Assembly (NCBI RefSeq): GCF_001570565.1
Contig: NZ_BBXE01000014.1
Span: 326,756-390,755, forward strand
DNA: 64,000 bases
Reading direction: 5' to 3'
From: Herbidospora yilanensis
GTDB lineage: Bacteria; Actinomycetota; Actinomycetes; Streptosporangiales; Streptosporangiaceae
This document shows, piece by piece, positions 34,423 to 43,157 of the stretch (its first letter is position 1; each line of letters opens with the position of its first letter). The notes under the pieces were generated by a model. That model worked only from the letters and a program-made list of their open reading frames with translations. It was not told the origin of the DNA and did no database searches. The position numbers were made by a program, and so were the translations under genes.

Positions 34423-36956
34423 CGGTCCGGGGCCGCCTGCGCGTCTACCTGGGCGCCGCCCCGGGTGTCGGCAAGACCTTCGCCATGCTCGGCGAGGGCC
34501 GCCGCGCCGCGGAACGGGGCCGCGACGTCGTGGTCGGCCTGGTCGAGACGTACGGCCGCCCCAAGACGGCCGCGCTGCTGGCCGGCCTGGAGGAGGTGCC
34601 GCGCCGGGAGCTGGCGTACCGGGGGACGCGCTTCACCGAGATGGACGTCGACGCCGTGCTCGCCCGCCGCCCCAAGGTCGCCCTGGTCGACGAGCTCGCG
34701 CACACCAACGTGCCGGGGTCGCGCAACGCCAAACGCTGGCAGGACGTCGAGGAGCTGCTCGACGCGGGGATCGACGTCATCACCACGGTGAACGTGCAGC
34801 ATCTGGAGTCGCTCAACGACGTCGTCGAGGAGATCACCGGCGTCCCGCAGCGGGAGACGGTGCCCGACGAGGTGGTCCGCCGGGCCGACCAGATCGAGCT
34901 GGTCGACATGTCGCCCGAGGCGCTGCGCCGCCGCATGGCCCACGGCAACGTCTACGCCCCCGAGAAGGTCGACGCGGCGCTGTCGAACTACTTCCGGGTC
35001 GGCAACCTGACCGCGCTGCGCGAACTGGCGCTGCTCTGGGTGGCCGGGCGGGTCGACGACCAGCTCGACCGCTACCGCGCCGAACACGGCATCGCCACCA
35101 CGTGGGAGGCGCGCGAACGCGTCGTCGTGGCGCTGACCGGCGGCCCCGAGGGCGACACCCTGATCCGCCGCGCGGCCCGGGTGACCACGCGGACCAAGGG
35201 CGCCGACCTGCTGGCCGTCCACGTCACCCGGGGCGACGGCCTGGTCGCGGGAGACCCCGCCCACCTGGCCCGGCAGCGGGCCCTGGTCGAGGCGCTCGGC
35301 GGGACCTACCACCAGGTCGTCGGCGACGACGTGCCCCGGGCGCTGCTCGACTTCGCGCGCGGGGTGAACGCCACCCAGCTCGTTCTGGGCGCGTCGCGGC
35401 GGGGGCGGCTGGCCCAGATCCTCTTCCGCGGGGTCGGGGCCGAGACGATCGCGCGGTCGGGCTCGATCGACGTCCACATGATCACCCATCAGCAGGCCCG
35501 CCGGGGCCTGCCCCGGCCCGGCTCCCGGGCCGCGCTGACCCGCACCCGCCGCCTCGCCGGATGGGCGGCCGCGCTGGTCGGCATGCCCGCGCTGACCGCC
35601 GTGGTCTACCCGCTGCGCGACCTGCTCGCGCTGCCCAGCGAGATCCTGCTGTTCCTGCTGCTGGTCGTGATGGTCGCCCTGGTCGGCGGCATGTCCCCGG
35701 CCATCACGGCCGCCGTCGTCGGCTTCCTGCTGCTCAACTACTTCTTCACCCCGCCGGTCGACAAGCTCACCGTCGCCGACCCGCAGAACCTGCTCGCGCT
35801 CTTCGTGTACGTCCTGGTCGCCGTCATGGTCAGCCTGGTCGTCGACCTGGCGGCCCGCCGGACCCGCGAGGCCGCCATGGCGGGCGCCGACGCCGAGGTG
35901 CTGTCGACCCTGGCGGGCCACGTGCTGCGCGGCGAGGCGGCGCTGCCCTCGCTGCTGGCCCGCCTCCGCGAGACCTACGGCCTGACCTCGGTGACCCTGC
36001 TCGAACGCGCCGCCGCCCCGGCCCCCGACGACCGCGCCGACCCCGAGGCGTGGCGCATCGTCGCCACCTCCGGAGGGCTGCCGTGCACGAGCCCCGGCGC
36101 CGCCGACACCGACGTGGTGATCGACGACAACCTGGTGCTGGCGGTCAGAGGCCGCCTGCTCGGCGCCTCCGACCGCCGCGTGCTGGAGGCCTTCGCCGCC
36201 GAGACCGCCGTCGCGCTGCGCCAGCGGCGGCTGGAGGAGGAGGCCGAACAGGCCAAACCCCTGGCCGAGGCCGACCGCATGCGCACCGCCCTGCTCGCCG
36301 CCGTCAGCCACGACCTGCGCACCCCGCTCGCCTCGGCGAAGGCGGCGGTCGAAGGACTGCGCAGCACCGACGTGGCCTGGTCGGCCGCCGACCAGGCCGA
36401 ACTGCTCGCCACCGCCGACGAGTCACTGGTGACGCTGACCCGGCTGGTGGAGAACCTCCTCGACATGAGCCGGTTGCAGGCCGGAGTGCTCGGGGTGGCC
36501 CTCCAGCCGGTCGCGCTGGCGGAGGTGCTGCCCCGGGCCGTCGAGGATGTGCGGGTGCGGATCGACGTGCCCGACGACCTGCCCGAGGTGACGGCCGACC
36601 CGGCGCTGCTGGAACGGGTGCTGGCCAACCTGGTGTCGAACGCGCTCCGCTACAGCCCCGGATATGTGCTGGTGACGGCCAGCTCCCACGACAACAAGGT
36701 GGAGATCCGGGTGGTCGACCGGGGCCCCGGCATCCCGCCGGAGGCCCACGACCAGGTCTTCCAGCCGTTCCAGCGCCTCGGCGACCGCGACAACCACTCG
36801 GGGGTCGGGCTCGGGCTCGCGTTGTCGCGCGGGCTGGCGGAGGCGATGGGCGGCGCGCTCACCCCGGACGAGACGCCGGGCGGCGGGCTGACCATGACGG
36901 TCACCCTTCGGTCAGCCGATCCCGGGCCTCCATCAGGGCGAAGCCGAGCAGGTTGA
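34419..36956 (+). CDS. kdpD: KdpD sensor histidine kinase
   Basis: An 845-residue membrane sensor kinase. Order: N-terminal KdpD ATP-binding domain with P-loop GAAPGVGKT (residues 12-20) and DELAHTNVPGSRN; a universal-stress-like domain ending near residue 360; four membrane helices (about 380-480, including NYFFTPPVDKL); a GAF-like segment; the dimerisation/His box AAVSHDLRTPLAS with His about 631; and the ATPase core with NLVSNALRYSP and GVGLGLALSRGLAEAMGG. KdpD normally phosphorylates KdpE to switch on kdp expression at low potassium. ATGA overlap with kdpC. No response-regulator gene follows, which is unusual. The last 56 bases overlap the convergent NADAR gene. Confidence 0.95.
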   Translation: MTVRGRLRVYLGAAPGVGKTFAMLGEGRRAAERGRDVVVGLVETYGRPKTAALLAGLEEVPRRELAYRGTRFTEMDVDAVLARRPKVALVDELAHTNVPGSRNAKRWQDVEELLDAGIDVITTVNVQHLESLNDVVEEITGVPQRETVPDEVVRRADQIELVDMSPEALRRRMAHGNVYAPEKVDAALSNYFRVGNLTALRELALLWVAGRVDDQLDRYRAEHGIATTWEARERVVVALTGGPEGDTLIRRAARVTTRTKGADLLAVHVTRGDGLVAGDPAHLARQRALVEALGGTYHQVVGDDVPRALLDFARGVNATQLVLGASRRGRLAQILFRGVGAETIARSGSIDVHMITHQQARRGLPRPGSRAALTRTRRLAGWAAALVGMPALTAVVYPLRDLLALPSEILLFLLLVVMVALVGGMSPAITAAVVGFLLLNYFFTPPVDKLTVADPQNLLALFVYVLVAVMVSLVVDLAARRTREAAMAGADAEVLSTLAGHVLRGEAALPSLLARLRETYGLTSVTLLERAAAPAPDDRADPEAWRIVATSGGLPCTSPGAADTDVVIDDNLVLAVRGRLLGASDRRVLEAFAAETAVALRQRRLEEEAEQAKPLAEADRMRTALLAAVSHDLRTPLASAKAAVEGLRSTDVAWSAADQAELLATADESLVTLTRLVENLLDMSRLQAGVLGVALQPVALAEVLPRAVEDVRVRIDVPDDLPEVTADPALLERVLANLVSNALRYSPGYVLVTASSHDNKVEIRVVDRGPGIPPEAHDQVFQPFQRLGDRDNHSGVGLGLALSRGLAEAMGGALTPDETPGGGLTMTVTLRSADPGPPSGRSRAG

Positions 36957-37458
36957 GCCCCTGCCACGTGGCGGGAGAGGCGGCCCGCTCGTCGGCCGCG
37001 GTCAGGCCGATGCCCCACACGCGGTCGTGGGGGCTGGCCTCCACGAGCACCCGGTCGCGGGTGCCGAGCAGGTATTCGCGCAGGTCGGGGTGGGCGGCGA
37101 ACTTGGCGGTGCTGCCCCGGACGACGACGGCGTAGCGGTGTTCGGCCCAGACGGCCTCGTCGAAGCCGCGGACCTCGCGGCCCAGCTTCTTCGCCTCGCC
37201 CGGATGGGCCGCCGCGAGGATGCCGGCGGCCGTCTCGGCGTCGCCGAACAACCAGGCCTTGTGGGCCATCATGTAGTGCTCGGCCGAGCGGAACACGTGG
37301 CCGTCTTCGGTGAAGTCGGCCTCCCACCACTGGCTCAGGCAGCCCGCGCCCACCCCGCCGTCGCGAGGTGGGCGGTGGCCCCAGAAGAAGAGGTAACGCG
37401 GCACCCGGCCGGAGGCCTCGGCGTGGACGGCTTCTTCGACGGAGCGCGGTAACGTCAC
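36901..37458 (-). CDS. NADAR-family (YbiA-like) ADP-ribose glycosidase candidate
   Basis: A 185-residue protein of the NADAR superfamily. The family core WWEADFTEDGHVFRSAEHYMMAHKAWLFGD, RGFDEAVWAEHRYAVVVRGSTAKF and VWGIGLTAADERAASPATWQGLNLLGFALM is complete, including the Glu/His/Lys and the WGIG...W-x-G-x-NLLG signature. Family members cleave N-glycosidic bonds in riboflavin intermediates (YbiA) or remove ADP-ribose from guanine. It lies between the potassium operon and the biosynthetic cluster, convergent with and overlapping kdpD by 56 bases. No toxin partner is seen nearby. Confidence 0.88.
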   Translation of the reverse strand: MTLPRSVEEAVHAEASGRVPRYLFFWGHRPPRDGGVGAGCLSQWWEADFTEDGHVFRSAEHYMMAHKAWLFGDAETAAGILAAAHPGEAKKLGREVRGFDEAVWAEHRYAVVVRGSTAKFAAHPDLREYLLGTRDRVLVEASPHDRVWGIGLTAADERAASPATWQGLNLLGFALMEARDRLTEG

Positions 37459-37582
37459 CGGCTCAATCTAACGGGCCCCGCCGACGTTCTCCGGCTTCGG
37501 CGGGGCTGGTCGTCGCGGGGCAGTGGTCGGGCGCGTGGAACACCGGGTCCCGCGATGGATCGGCAAAAGCGATAGCACGGTC

Positions 37583-37614
37583 GAACGGGAAAAGTCGAGC
37601 CCGGTTTCCCGTTC
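37583..37614. promoter_or_regulatory. Inverted repeat upstream of the thymidylyltransferase gene
   Basis: GAACGGGAAA (37583-37592) and its exact complement TTTCCCGTTC (37605-37614) are spaced by 12 bases, so the centres are 22 bases (two turns) apart. It lies 70-100 bases before the first cluster gene. It looks like an operator for a dimeric regulator; no regulator gene is present in this part of the cluster. Confidence 0.5.
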
Positions 37615-37684
37615 TTGGTCGCCGGTCCGGCCCGTGATTACCCTGGGCCGCATCCACCCGATAATCGAAAAGAAGGGGCGGGTG

Positions 37685-38557
37685 ATGAAAGGAATTGTTC
37701 TCGCCGGCGGCAGCGGCACGCGTATGCATCCCCTGACTCTGGCGACGTCCAAGCAACTGCTCGCCATCTATGACAAGCCGATGGTCTATTACCCGCTTTC
37801 GGTGCTCATGCTGGCCGGGCTGCGCGAGATCCTGGTCATCTCCACGCCCGACAACCTTCCGCTGCTGCGCCGGCTGCTGCGCGACGGGTCGCATCTCGGG
37901 CTGGAGATCACCTATGCCGAGCAGCCGGAGCCGCGCGGCATCGCGGAGGCGTTCGTCATCGGGGCCGACCACGTCGGCGACGACGAGGTGGCGCTCATCC
38001 TGGGCGACAACTTCTTCCACGGGGCCGGCTTCCCGCGCATCCTGCGGGCCAGCCGCAGCAGGCTGAACGGCTGCACCATGTTCGGCTACCCGGTGTCCGA
38101 CCCCGAGCGATACGGGATCGGCGAGGTCGACGCCGAGGGCGTGCTGGTCTCCATCGAGGAGAAGCCGCTCCGCCCGCGCTCCAACGACGCCATCACCGGC
38201 CTCTACCTCTACGACAACGACGTCCTGGAGATCGTCCGCGACCTGGTGCCCTCCGACCGCGGGGAACTGGAGATCACCGATGTCAACAAGGCGTACCTGA
38301 AGCAGGGGCGGGCCCACCTGGTCCGGCTGGGGCGCGGTTTCACCTGGCTCGACGCCGGCACCCACGATTCGATCCTGGCCGCCGGTCAATATGTGCAGAC
38401 CATCGAAAAGCGCCAGGGCGTGCGGGTCGCCTGCCTTGAGGAGATCGCCCTGCGCATGGGATACATCGACACCGACGCGTGTCACCGGCTCGGCGCCGAA
38501 ATGAAGAACTCGGAATACGGCCGCTATTTGATGGAGATCGCGGAGTCGTTCGGTTGA
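37685..38557 (+). CDS. Glucose-1-phosphate thymidylyltransferase (RmlA/RfbA)
   Basis: A 290-residue nucleotidyltransferase that makes dTDP-glucose from glucose-1-phosphate and dTTP, the entry to all dTDP-deoxysugars. MKGIVLAGGSGTRMHPLT gives the GxGTR nucleotide loop (residues 9-13) at the N-terminus, followed by KPMVYYPL, ILGDNFF, EEKP and the family end region (TWLDAGTHDSILAAGQYVQTIEKRQG). The ATG at 37685 with AAGGGG upstream is chosen because an upstream extension of the frame would be non-homologous. It opens the biosynthetic gene cluster. Its usual partner, dTDP-glucose 4,6-dehydratase, is not in the window. Confidence 0.95.
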   Translation: MKGIVLAGGSGTRMHPLTLATSKQLLAIYDKPMVYYPLSVLMLAGLREILVISTPDNLPLLRRLLRDGSHLGLEITYAEQPEPRGIAEAFVIGADHVGDDEVALILGDNFFHGAGFPRILRASRSRLNGCTMFGYPVSDPERYGIGEVDAEGVLVSIEEKPLRPRSNDAITGLYLYDNDVLEIVRDLVPSDRGELEITDVNKAYLKQGRAHLVRLGRGFTWLDAGTHDSILAAGQYVQTIEKRQGVRVACLEEIALRMGYIDTDACHRLGAEMKNSEYGRYLMEIAESFG

Positions 38558-38567
38558 GCCGGGTTCT

Positions 38568-38583
38568 GTCCCGCTGGCGGGAC
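38568..38583. promoter_or_regulatory. Palindrome in a cluster intergenic region
   Basis: GTCCCGCTGGCGGGAC is a 7-base-arm palindrome between the thymidylyltransferase and ligase genes. A near-identical 15-mer on the opposite strand lies inside the hairpin at 58153-58184. It may be a shared operator or an attenuating hairpin. Confidence 0.4.
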
Positions 38584-38609
38584 GGGAATTCATCGGTGAG
38601 GAGGGCGTC

Positions 38610-39734
38610 ATGGATTATGCCGAGTTGAGCCCGCGTGAATTGTTGTCCCTCGAATTCGCCGCGCCGGCCGTGACGGAGCGGGCCTGGCACGTGGGATGGG
38701 ACGCCGGCGACGGCGTGCCCGAGCGGCTCGCGGCGGAACTGCTGCCTCCCGTGATCGACTTCCGCACCTCCGGCAGCACCGGGGAGAGCCGCCTGTGGCG
38801 CCGGCTGCGGGAGAACGTCTGGCGGGAGGCGGGCATGCTCGCCGACATGGTCGCGCCGGAGAAGCCGGAGGCCGTCGTCTCCTGCGTCCCGCCCGCGCAT
38901 CTGTTCGGCGCGCTGGCCAGTGTGCTCGTGCCGGCCCATCTGCGGGTGCCGGTCTGGCACAAGCCCACGTTCTACGGGGCCATGCCGCCGATCGAGCAGC
39001 GCAGGGTCGTCGTGGTGGCCACACCGTGGATCTTCACGCTGCTGCTCCAGCACCTGGCGTGGGTGCGGGAGATGGAGCACGTCACGGTGCTCTACGGCGG
39101 CGCGATGATCCCCGAGACGGCCGGGGAGTTCCTGGCCGAGGCCGGGCCCGACCGCGCGCTGATCGTCGAGATGCTCGGCTCCACCGAGGCCGGGGGCATC
39201 GCGACCCGGCGCTGGCGGGAGGGCGAGCCGCCGCCGTGGACGCTCTTCCCCGACGTGTCCTTCGCCGCCTCCGGCGAGCCCGACGACGACGGCGAGGTGC
39301 CCCTGGTGATCAACAGCCCCCGCCTGGCCTTCGCCCCGGGTGAACGGGCGCCCTCGGTCTGGGAGGCCGACGACCGCGTGCGCCCCCTGGACGAGCGGAG
39401 GTTCCACTTCGCCGGGCGCCGCTCCCGCCTGGTCAAGGTGAACGGCCGCCGGATCAACCTGGACGAGGTCGAGAACGCCCTGCGCGGCGTGCTCGACTGC
39501 GCCGACCTGGCCGTGCTCCCGGTCGCCGACCGGATGATCGGCGAGCACGTCGACCTGCTGGTCGTGCTGAAACCGGGCGGCGCCCTGGCCGACCTCGACC
39601 TGGCCGCGGCCTTCGAGCGCATGGGCGTGCGGCCCCGGCGCGTGCACACGGTCCCCCGGATCGAGCGGTCCGCGCTCGGCAAGGTACGGCACCTTTCGAC
39701 CCCACCCACGAGCGAAGCAGAGGAAGCACAGTGA
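38610..39734 (+). CDS. Truncated AMP-binding (adenylating) ligase
   Basis: A 374-residue member of the adenylate-forming family, short of the usual 500-550 because the whole N-terminal subdomain before the P-loop-like motif is missing. A3 is at residues 50-60 (DFRTSGSTGES), A5 is LGSTEAGG, and the A7/A8 region reads HFAGRRSRLVKVNGRRINLDEVE. A10 is SALGKVRH, keeping the catalytic Lys. It has GAGGAGG upstream and ends in a four-base GTGA overlap with the ammonia-lyase gene. The proposed job is to activate the product of that lyase (p-coumarate) as an acyl-AMP and pass it to the acyl carrier protein or CoA. A similar short ligase accompanies the lyase in saccharomicin biosynthesis, to my recollection. 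Confidence 0.82.
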   Translation: MDYAELSPRELLSLEFAAPAVTERAWHVGWDAGDGVPERLAAELLPPVIDFRTSGSTGESRLWRRLRENVWREAGMLADMVAPEKPEAVVSCVPPAHLFGALASVLVPAHLRVPVWHKPTFYGAMPPIEQRRVVVVATPWIFTLLLQHLAWVREMEHVTVLYGGAMIPETAGEFLAEAGPDRALIVEMLGSTEAGGIATRRWREGEPPPWTLFPDVSFAASGEPDDDGEVPLVINSPRLAFAPGERAPSVWEADDRVRPLDERRFHFAGRRSRLVKVNGRRINLDEVENALRGVLDCADLAVLPVADRMIGEHVDLLVVLKPGGALADLDLAAAFERMGVRPRRVHTVPRIERSALGKVRHLSTPPTSEAEEAQ

Positions 39735-41254
39735 CACTGATCGCCGACACGCCGAGCACCGCGACCGGCGCCGCGAACCTGGCGGACCTCGCCGGGAGCG
39801 CCACCTGGGACAGCCGGATCGAGCCGTGTGACGACGCCGCCGTCGCCCGGATGGAGGCCAGCGCGGCGACGATCGCCAAGCACCTGGCCTCCGAGCGTCC
39901 CATCTACGGCCTCACCCAGGGGTTCGGCCCGCTCGTCCTCTACTCCGCCGAGTCGGAGATGGAGCAGGGCAGCTCGCTCATCTCCCACCTGGGCACCGGG
40001 CAGGGCCGGCCGCTGAGCCCCGAGGTCAGCAGGCTGATCCTCTTCCTGCGCCTCAACAGCATGCGGCGCGGCTACTCCGCCGTCTCGCCGGAGTTCTGGC
40101 AGGTCCTGGCCGACCTGTGGAACGCGGGCTTCACGCCGGTCATCCCGCGCGACGGCACGGTCAGCGCCAGCGGCGACCTCCAGCCGCTCGCGCACGCCGC
40201 GCTGACGTTCACCGGGACGGGCGAGGCCTGGATGCGCGGGGCCGACGGCGGCTGGACGATCCGGCCCGCCCGGGAGGCACTGGCCGCGCTCGGCGTCGAG
40301 CCGTTCGAGTGGCCGGTCAGGGAGGCGCTCGCCTTCGTCAACGGCACCGGCGCGAGCCTGGCGGTGTCGATCCTCAACCACCAGTCGGCGCTGCGGCTGG
40401 TGCGGGCCGCCGCGATGCTCGCCGGACGGCTGGCCACCCTGCTGCGCGCCAACCCCGAGCACTACGACGACGGCCACGCCGTCGCCCGGGGTCAGCTCGG
40501 CCAGCACACGGTCGCCCGCTGGATCAGGCAGGAGCTGCCGCCCGGCCTGGTCAGGGACGAGCGGCGGCCGCTCCAGGAGCCCTACAGCCTGCGGTGCGCG
40601 CCGCAGGTGCTCGGCGCGGTGCTCGACCAGCTCACCATGGCGGGCGACGTGCTGGACCGCGAGGCCAACGGCTGCCAGGACAACCCGATCACCTACGACG
40701 ACCAGGTCCTGCACGGCGGCAACTTCCACGCCATGCCGGTGGGCCTGGCCTCCGACCAGATCGGGTTGTCCCTGCACATGGCCGCCTACCTGGCCGAACG
40801 GCAACTCGGGCTGCTGCTCAACCCGGCCACCAACGGCGACCTGCCGATGATGCTCACCCCCCGGGCCGGACGCGGCTGCGGGCTGGCCGGGGTGCACATC
40901 AGCGCCACCTCGTTCGTGTCCAAGATCAGGCAGACGGTCACGCCGGCCTCCCTGACCACGCTGCCCACCAACGGCTGGAACCAGGACCACGTGCCGATGG
41001 CGCTCAACGGCGCCAACGCCGTGGCCGACGGCCTCGACCTCGGCTGGCTGACCATCGGCTCGCTGGCGCTGGGGGTGGCCCAGCTCGCCGTCATGGTCGG
41101 CGACCGGCCGACCGGGGTGTGGGCGGAACTGGCGGAGATCTCGCCGCCGCTGGACGCCGACCGGCCGATGGCGGCCGAGGTGCGGGCGGCCCGCGACCTG
41201 CTCGACCGCCAGGCCGCCGCGGAACTGGCCGCGGAACGGGGTGCCGGCCGGTGA
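39731..41254 (+). CDS. MIO-type tyrosine ammonia-lyase (Sam8-like)
   Basis: A 507-residue MIO-dependent aromatic amino-acid lyase. The prosthetic-group triad Ala146-Ser147-Gly148 lies in GTVSASGDLQPLAHAA, the catalytic Tyr59 in IYGLTQGFGPL, and further active-site stretches are NGTGASLAV, LQEPYSLRCAPQV, CQDNPITY and LPTNGWNQDHVPMA. The substrate-selectivity pair in SLISHLGTGQG reads His86-Leu87, the pattern of tyrosine ammonia-lyases; Phe-Leu would favour phenylalanine and Ser-His histidine. The likely reaction is tyrosine to p-coumarate plus ammonia; an aminomutase variant (beta-tyrosine) cannot be fully excluded. From memory this sequence is very close over its full length to Sam8 of the Saccharothrix saccharomicin cluster. 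GTG start overlaps the ligase stop; its stop overlaps the next GTG. Confidence 0.9.
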   Translation: MTLIADTPSTATGAANLADLAGSATWDSRIEPCDDAAVARMEASAATIAKHLASERPIYGLTQGFGPLVLYSAESEMEQGSSLISHLGTGQGRPLSPEVSRLILFLRLNSMRRGYSAVSPEFWQVLADLWNAGFTPVIPRDGTVSASGDLQPLAHAALTFTGTGEAWMRGADGGWTIRPAREALAALGVEPFEWPVREALAFVNGTGASLAVSILNHQSALRLVRAAAMLAGRLATLLRANPEHYDDGHAVARGQLGQHTVARWIRQELPPGLVRDERRPLQEPYSLRCAPQVLGAVLDQLTMAGDVLDREANGCQDNPITYDDQVLHGGNFHAMPVGLASDQIGLSLHMAAYLAERQLGLLLNPATNGDLPMMLTPRAGRGCGLAGVHISATSFVSKIRQTVTPASLTTLPTNGWNQDHVPMALNGANAVADGLDLGWLTIGSLALGVAQLAVMVGDRPTGVWAELAEISPPLDADRPMAAEVRAARDLLDRQAAAELAAERGAGR

Positions 41255-42171
41255 GCGTGGAGCAGTTGCGCCGCAGCGCGCGCTCGTTCGCGACCGGCAC
41301 CCGGGACTCCCGCCAGGGTCCCACCGCCGACCAGGTCGCCGACTTCTACGACCGGAACGCCCGCGCGCTCGACGAGATCTACGGCGGCCAGATCCACGTG
41401 GGCTACTGGACCGGTCCGGACGACGACGCCTCGTTCAGGGAGGCCGCCGCCCGGCTGACGTCCCTCATGACGACGGCGCTCCGGGTCGGGCCCGGCGGCC
41501 ACGTCCTGGACCTCGGCTGCGGGCCGGGGGCCACGGCGCTCCAGGTGGCGCGCGCGACCGGCGCGCGGGTGACCGGCGTCGCGATCAGCCGGGCCGAGGT
41601 CGAGCTGGCCTCGGCGCTGGCCGAGGCGGAGTCCATGACCGACCTGGTGGCGTTCCGGCACGCCGACGCGCTGGACCTGCCCTTCGAGGCGGGCACCTTC
41701 GACGCCGTCCTGGCGGCCGAGACGATCCCGCACTTCCCCGACCGGACGGCCGCGCTGCGCGAGTGCGCCCGGGTGCTGCGTCCCGGCGGCCGTCTGGTGC
41801 TCACCGACAACATCAGGCGCGGCCCGCTGGAGCTCGACCCGGCGGAGGAGGAGGCGTTCCTCAAGGCGACGGCGGCCTGGCGGATGGCGCCCATGGCCCG
41901 GCTGGAGGACTATCCCGGCCTCGTCGAGCGGGCCGGGTTCGAGGTCGACGAGGTCGCCGACCTCACCGAGCACACCAAGCAGTCGTTCCGGTGGTTGTAC
42001 GTGGCCACCCGCGAGTACGCCGCCAGGCACGGCGACCTGCCCGCCGACCTGCTCGGCATCTTCTGCGTCGGCGACGACGTCGACTGGCTGGAGTACGAGG
42101 ACGACGAGGAGGAGCACGACGGCGTCGTGCTCGTCGTGGCCCGCAAACCGGAGACGGACGGCGATGAGTGA
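41251..42171 (+). CDS. SAM-dependent methyltransferase, RebM/EryG-like sugar O-methyltransferase
   Basis: A 306-residue class I methyltransferase. GTG start at 41251, overlapping the lyase stop by GTGA. Residues 26-50 (ADQVADFYDRNARALDEIYG) and IHVGYWTGPDD match the N-terminal lid of sugar-tailoring enzymes such as RebM and EryG. Motif I is VLDLGCGPGATALQVA, motif II reads VTGVAISRAEVELASA, and the later segment is FDAVLAAETIPHFPDR followed by RECARVLRPGGRLVLTD. It probably methylates a hydroxyl (or amine) of an attached or NDP-bound deoxysugar. An acidic tail (EYEDDEEEHDG) near the C-terminus is unusual. Overlaps the next methyltransferase gene by eight bases. Confidence 0.85.
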   Translation: MSVEQLRRSARSFATGTRDSRQGPTADQVADFYDRNARALDEIYGGQIHVGYWTGPDDDASFREAAARLTSLMTTALRVGPGGHVLDLGCGPGATALQVARATGARVTGVAISRAEVELASALAEAESMTDLVAFRHADALDLPFEAGTFDAVLAAETIPHFPDRTAALRECARVLRPGGRLVLTDNIRRGPLELDPAEEEAFLKATAAWRMAPMARLEDYPGLVERAGFEVDEVADLTEHTKQSFRWLYVATREYAARHGDLPADLLGIFCVGDDVDWLEYEDDEEEHDGVVLVVARKPETDGDE

Positions 42172-43093
42172 CCGCGAGACCGCGCCGGCCACGCACAGGT
42201 ACGGCCAGAGCCCGCAGTGGGCGCGCATCAACCGCACGAGCCTGGCGCTGGACGCGCTCGACCTGGCCACCTTCAAGTCCAGCAAGGTCAACTACAAGAT
42301 CTCGTTGTGGAACCCGGAGGCCAACGGCCTCCGCTATCTCAAGACCCTGACCTACAACCTGGCCGCCGACCTGTCGCCGGAGAACAGGGCCCGCCTGGCC
42401 CGCATCCGCAACCGCGACGTCGGCGCCCCGATCACGGTCACCGTGGACGGCGACCGGGTCTGCCTCGACTACCTCCAGGCGGTGCACGAGCTGGAGTTCG
42501 TGAGCCGCTCGGTGAAGCTGGACGGGGCCCGGGTGCTGGAGATCGGCGCCGGCTACGGCCGCTCCTGCCACGCCGTGTTGTCCAACCACGACGTCGCCGA
42601 GTACGTCATCGTGGACCTGGAGAACTGCCTGACCCTCACGCGCGACTACCTGCGCGCGGTGCTCACGCCCGCGCAGTTCGGCCGGGTCCGCTTCCTCGGC
42701 ATCGACGAGGTGGACGACCTGGTCGGCGGCCCCGGTTTCGACCTGTGCCTGAACATCGACTCCTTCGCCGAGATGAACGAGGAGACGGCGCGCAACTACC
42801 TCACGGTCATCGACACGGTCGCCACGGCGTTCTACACCAAGAACCCCGTCGGGAAGTACCTGGACTACAGCCTCGACCGGCAGTACGACGGGGAGGAGGC
42901 GGTGCGGCTGGCGCTCGGGTCCGGGCTGCTGCGCGACATCGTCGACGTCCACGACGCCTCGGCCGTACGCGAGCACGCGGCCCGTTTCGTCTCGGTCTAC
43001 CGTCCGGGACCCGGGTGGACGCTGGTGGAGGACGGGTGGGCTCGCCCGTGGACGTTCTACTGGCAGGCGCTCTACACCAGAACCGCGTCCTGA
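42164..43093 (+). CDS. Putative sugar O-methyltransferase
   Basis: A 309-residue SAM-binding protein of the putative sugar O-methyltransferase group. Motif I is VLEIGAGYGRSCHAVL, preceded by the family-typical VKLDGARVLE. The N-terminus (KVNYKISLWNPEANGLRYLKTL) and RIRNRDVGAPI are characteristic of that group rather than of UbiE-type enzymes. SFAEMNEETARNYL and the late AARFVSVYRPGPGWTLVEDG complete the pattern. It overlaps the preceding methyltransferase by eight bases, and both end the plus-strand subcluster. Two dissimilar methyltransferases suggest two methylated sugar positions. A strong bidirectional hairpin follows. Confidence 0.8.
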   Translation: MSDRETAPATHRYGQSPQWARINRTSLALDALDLATFKSSKVNYKISLWNPEANGLRYLKTLTYNLAADLSPENRARLARIRNRDVGAPITVTVDGDRVCLDYLQAVHELEFVSRSVKLDGARVLEIGAGYGRSCHAVLSNHDVAEYVIVDLENCLTLTRDYLRAVLTPAQFGRVRFLGIDEVDDLVGGPGFDLCLNIDSFAEMNEETARNYLTVIDTVATAFYTKNPVGKYLDYSLDRQYDGEEAVRLALGSGLLRDIVDVHDASAVREHAARFVSVYRPGPGWTLVEDGWARPWTFYWQALYTRTAS

Positions 43094-43116
43094 CAGCGTC
43101 CTGACGAGGGAAGAGG

Positions 43117-43141
43117 GGGCGGGCCCGGCGCGGGCCCGCCC
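43117..43141. terminator. Bidirectional hairpin terminator between convergent subclusters
   Basis: GGGCGGGCCC (43117-43126) pairs exactly with 43132-43141 around GGCGC. It is flanked by GAAGAGG on one side and TCTCTC on the other, which extend the pairing imperfectly. It ends both the plus methyltransferase operon and the minus glycosyltransferase operon. Confidence 0.85.
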
Positions 43142-43157
43142 TCTCTCGTGTCCGCGC

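Noticed and set aside
36901..37458. NADAR gene as part of a DNA ADP-ribosylation toxin system
   Set aside because: No DarT-like or other ADP-ribosyltransferase gene is adjacent.
39731..41254. Histidine ammonia-lyase (hutH)
   Set aside because: The selectivity pair is His-Leu, not Ser-His, and the gene lies in a sugar cluster between a ligase and methyltransferases with no hut genes.
39731..41254. Tyrosine aminomutase for an enediyne-type beta-tyrosine unit
   Set aside because: Possible for this fold, but there is no enediyne PKS and the full-length resemblance is to the saccharomicin lyase. Kept only as an alternative.
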